Shown piece after piece: positions 12,391-13,940 of a stretch of DNA of 13,940 bases. The position numbers were made by a program, and so were the translations under genes. Below the pieces are notes generated by a model. The model was not told where the DNA came from, ran no database searches, and worked only from the letters and a program-made list of their open reading frames with translations. The DNA is taken from NCBI GenBank assembly GCA_023443705.1, contig JAEZTD010000330.1:1-13940 (forward strand). The letters run 5' to 3'. The stretch comes from Bacillota bacterium. GTDB lineage: Bacteria > Bacillota > Clostridia > Christensenellales > Aristaeellaceae. The stretch's first letter is position 1. Every line of letters begins with the position of its first letter.

Positions 12391-13940
12391 TCGTCCGCGA
12401 GCAGCGGGGTGATTTCGCCCTCGTAGAGTACCGCCAGCGCGTGCAGCGCGCGGGTGAGGCAGACGTAGAGAAGCCGCGCGGAGCGGCCATCTTGGGGGAA
12501 TGAAGACGCGCCCGCGTCGGCGAGGATCACCGCGTCGAACTCGAGGCCCTTGACCGCGGAGGCCGGGGCCAGCATCACGCCGGAGAGCGCCTCCGGGTCG
12601 TCGGCGCTTAAGAGCCTTACGCCCATAGACGGGGGCAGCGCTTTTTTGAGCGCCTTCAGCGCGGCGTCATCCCGGCCGATTACCGCGATGGAGACAAGGC
12701 CCTCGGCCTGCCACTTTTTGGCAAGCGCCTCCACCGCCCGCGCCTTCTCTTTAACCCCTTCGCAGCGCTGGAACGCGGGCGCTTCGCCGTGGCGCAGCAC
12801 GGTCTTGGGCGGCTGGATGCCCGGCGCGGGGTGGCTGCGGAACACCGCCGCCGCCAGCGCCATGATCTCGACGGTGCTTCGGTAGCTGACGGTCAGTTCC
12901 CTGCGGGCGGCATTTTTGAGGGCGAGGGGCTGATCCCAGTCGGTGATGCCGCCCGCGCCGATGGACTGCATCAGGTCGCCCACGGCGGTGACCGTCGCGC
13001 CCGGCGCGAGGCGGCTCAAGAGCTGGAACTCCAGCGCGCTGAAGTCCTGCGCCTCGTCGACGACCAGGTGCCGCGCGTCCGGCCGCCGGACCTCGGTCAG
13101 GCGCAGCGCGATCAGCCCCAGCGCCGCCAGGTCGTCCCGGACGACATACTTTTTCTCCGTCAGGCGCAGGAGCGCCCGCCGGGAGGCTTCCTCGAGCGCC
13201 GCGTCTCCGCTCTTCAACTGATCCTCAAGGTACGCCCGGTAGACCTTCTCGGGGCTGACCGGCGGAAACGCGGCCATCTCGCGCTTGATGAAGGGCTTGA
13301 CCTCGTTTTTGACCTCCGAAAGGCGCGTGTCGAGGCTCCCAAAAAGCGCCGCCAGCTTTTCCTTGAGCGCCGCCGGGTCGCCAGTCACCTGCCGGAACTG
13401 CGCGGCGCGCTTCGTGGCCTGCTCGGTCAGGTATTTTTCGATGGTTCTGGCCGCCCGCTTGACCCGGGCGGAGAGCTGCTTTTCAAACTCGCGCAGCCTT
13501 CGCGCCATCGGGAACGGGGCCTCGTCGACGAGCAGGAATTGCCGAAGCTCCCCGCGGTCGTAGAGGCGGACGGGGCCGAAGGCAATCTCCCGGTTCGCGA
13601 AGGAGTGTTCGTAGTCGGTGAGCCAGCGGTCGAGGCGCGCCTCGTTCTCCGGCGCGCCCTTTAACCGGGCGTCCCGCGCCCTCAGTTCCGGCGACAGCGA
13701 GTCGTCCTCCGCGAGCCTCGGCAGCTTCATCAGCGTGCGCAGGAAGCCGTCGAAGGTTGTCTGCCGGACGCGCTCGACGCCCAGATCCGGCAGCACCCCG
13801 GCGATGAAGTTCAAAAACAGCGGGCTGGGCGCGAGGATCACCATCTGATCGGGGGAGAGCTGCGGGTATGCGTACAGAAGATAGGCGATCCGGTGCAGCG
13901 CCACGGTGGTCTTGCCGGAGCCCGGCGCGCCCTGCACGAC
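12378..13940 (-). CDS. HelD-like superfamily 1 helicase/ATPase (RNA polymerase recycling factor type), 5' part outside window
   Basis: 520 C-terminal codons are present; the N-terminus lies beyond the right edge. The sequence opens inside the family hallmark VVQGAPGSGKTTVALHRIAYLLY, whose Walker A is GAPGSGKT. Further SF1 (UvrD/HelD) motifs are DEAQD (residues 295-299 counted from the window edge), VTAVGDLMQSIG, SYRST, the VKGLEFDAVIL block and RLLYVCLTRALH near the end. An Arg/Lys-rich segment (about 150-260) fits the helical insertion between ATPase lobes. Characterised HelD proteins use ATP to remove stalled or post-termination RNA polymerase from DNA. The wording of the Walker A region favours HelD over UvrD, PcrA or RecB-type enzymes, but the diagnostic N-terminal coiled coil is not visible. 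It is separated from the ftsK operon by 287 bases. Confidence 0.85.
   Translation of the reverse strand, partial: VVQGAPGSGKTTVALHRIAYLLYAYPQLSPDQMVILAPSPLFLNFIAGVLPDLGVERVRQTTFDGFLRTLMKLPRLAEDDSLSPELRARDARLKGAPENEARLDRWLTDYEHSFANREIAFGPVRLYDRGELRQFLLVDEAPFPMARRLREFEKQLSARVKRAARTIEKYLTEQATKRAAQFRQVTGDPAALKEKLAALFGSLDTRLSEVKNEVKPFIKREMAAFPPVSPEKVYRAYLEDQLKSGDAALEEASRRALLRLTEKKYVVRDDLAALGLIALRLTEVRRPDARHLVVDEAQDFSALEFQLLSRLAPGATVTAVGDLMQSIGAGGITDWDQPLALKNAARRELTVSYRSTVEIMALAAAVFRSHPAPGIQPPKTVLRHGEAPAFQRCEGVKEKARAVEALAKKWQAEGLVSIAVIGRDDAALKALKKALPPSMGVRLLSADDPEALSGVMLAPASAVKGLEFDAVILADAGASSFPQDGRSARLLYVCLTRALHALAVLYEGEITPLLADEAYA

Overview
The window is GC-rich bacterial chromosome in which every convincing gene lies on the minus strand, so transcription runs from high to low coordinates. 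A long-form HPF, a possible sigma-H-type promoter in front of it, PgsA, CinA and an FtsK/SpoIIIE translocase in one run, and strong AGGAGG-type ribosome binding sites all point to a Gram-positive bacterium, most likely a high-GC member of the Clostridia. No phage, insertion sequence, tRNA, rRNA or CRISPR array was seen.

Layout in transcription order: (1) 13940-12378, the C-terminal part of a HelD-like superfamily 1 ATPase that runs off the right edge. (2) 12377-12091, a 287-base non-coding gap holding several nested inverted repeats (a possible structured RNA or miniature element at 12170-12291) and the promoter of the next operon. (3) A tightly packed housekeeping operon, ftsK - rimO - pgsA - cinA - nagB, with 4-base ATGA overlaps at rimO/pgsA and pgsA/cinA. 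It covers chromosome translocation, ribosomal protein S12 methylthiolation, phosphatidylglycerol synthesis, NMN deamidation/damage response and amino-sugar catabolism. recA, often found after cinA in Firmicutes, is absent and nagB takes its place. (4) hpf, the ribosome hibernation factor, with its own leader. The leader contains a sigma-H-like promoter and a 17-codon in-frame upstream ORF that stops 3 bases before the hpf start. (5) A 253-base gap with two perfect 10-bp GC-rich hairpins followed by a near-consensus sigma-A promoter and a 7-9-7 inverted repeat, the likely operator. (6) A MarR-regulated efflux operon: marR, two half-transporter genes that form an asymmetric heterodimeric ABC exporter, and the start of an HlyD/EmrA-like adaptor cut off by the left edge.

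The efflux operon reads as a self-regulated drug or toxin export cassette: the MarR repressor probably binds just downstream of its own transcription start. The two ABC halves complement each other. One carries the intact catalytic Walker B Glu and H-loop His, and the other supplies the intact signature motif. The remaining site is degenerate in the way known for TM287/288-type exporters.

The coding regions are conventional. The most unusual material is in the intergenic regions: the nested inverted-repeat element between helD and ftsK, and the hpf leader.
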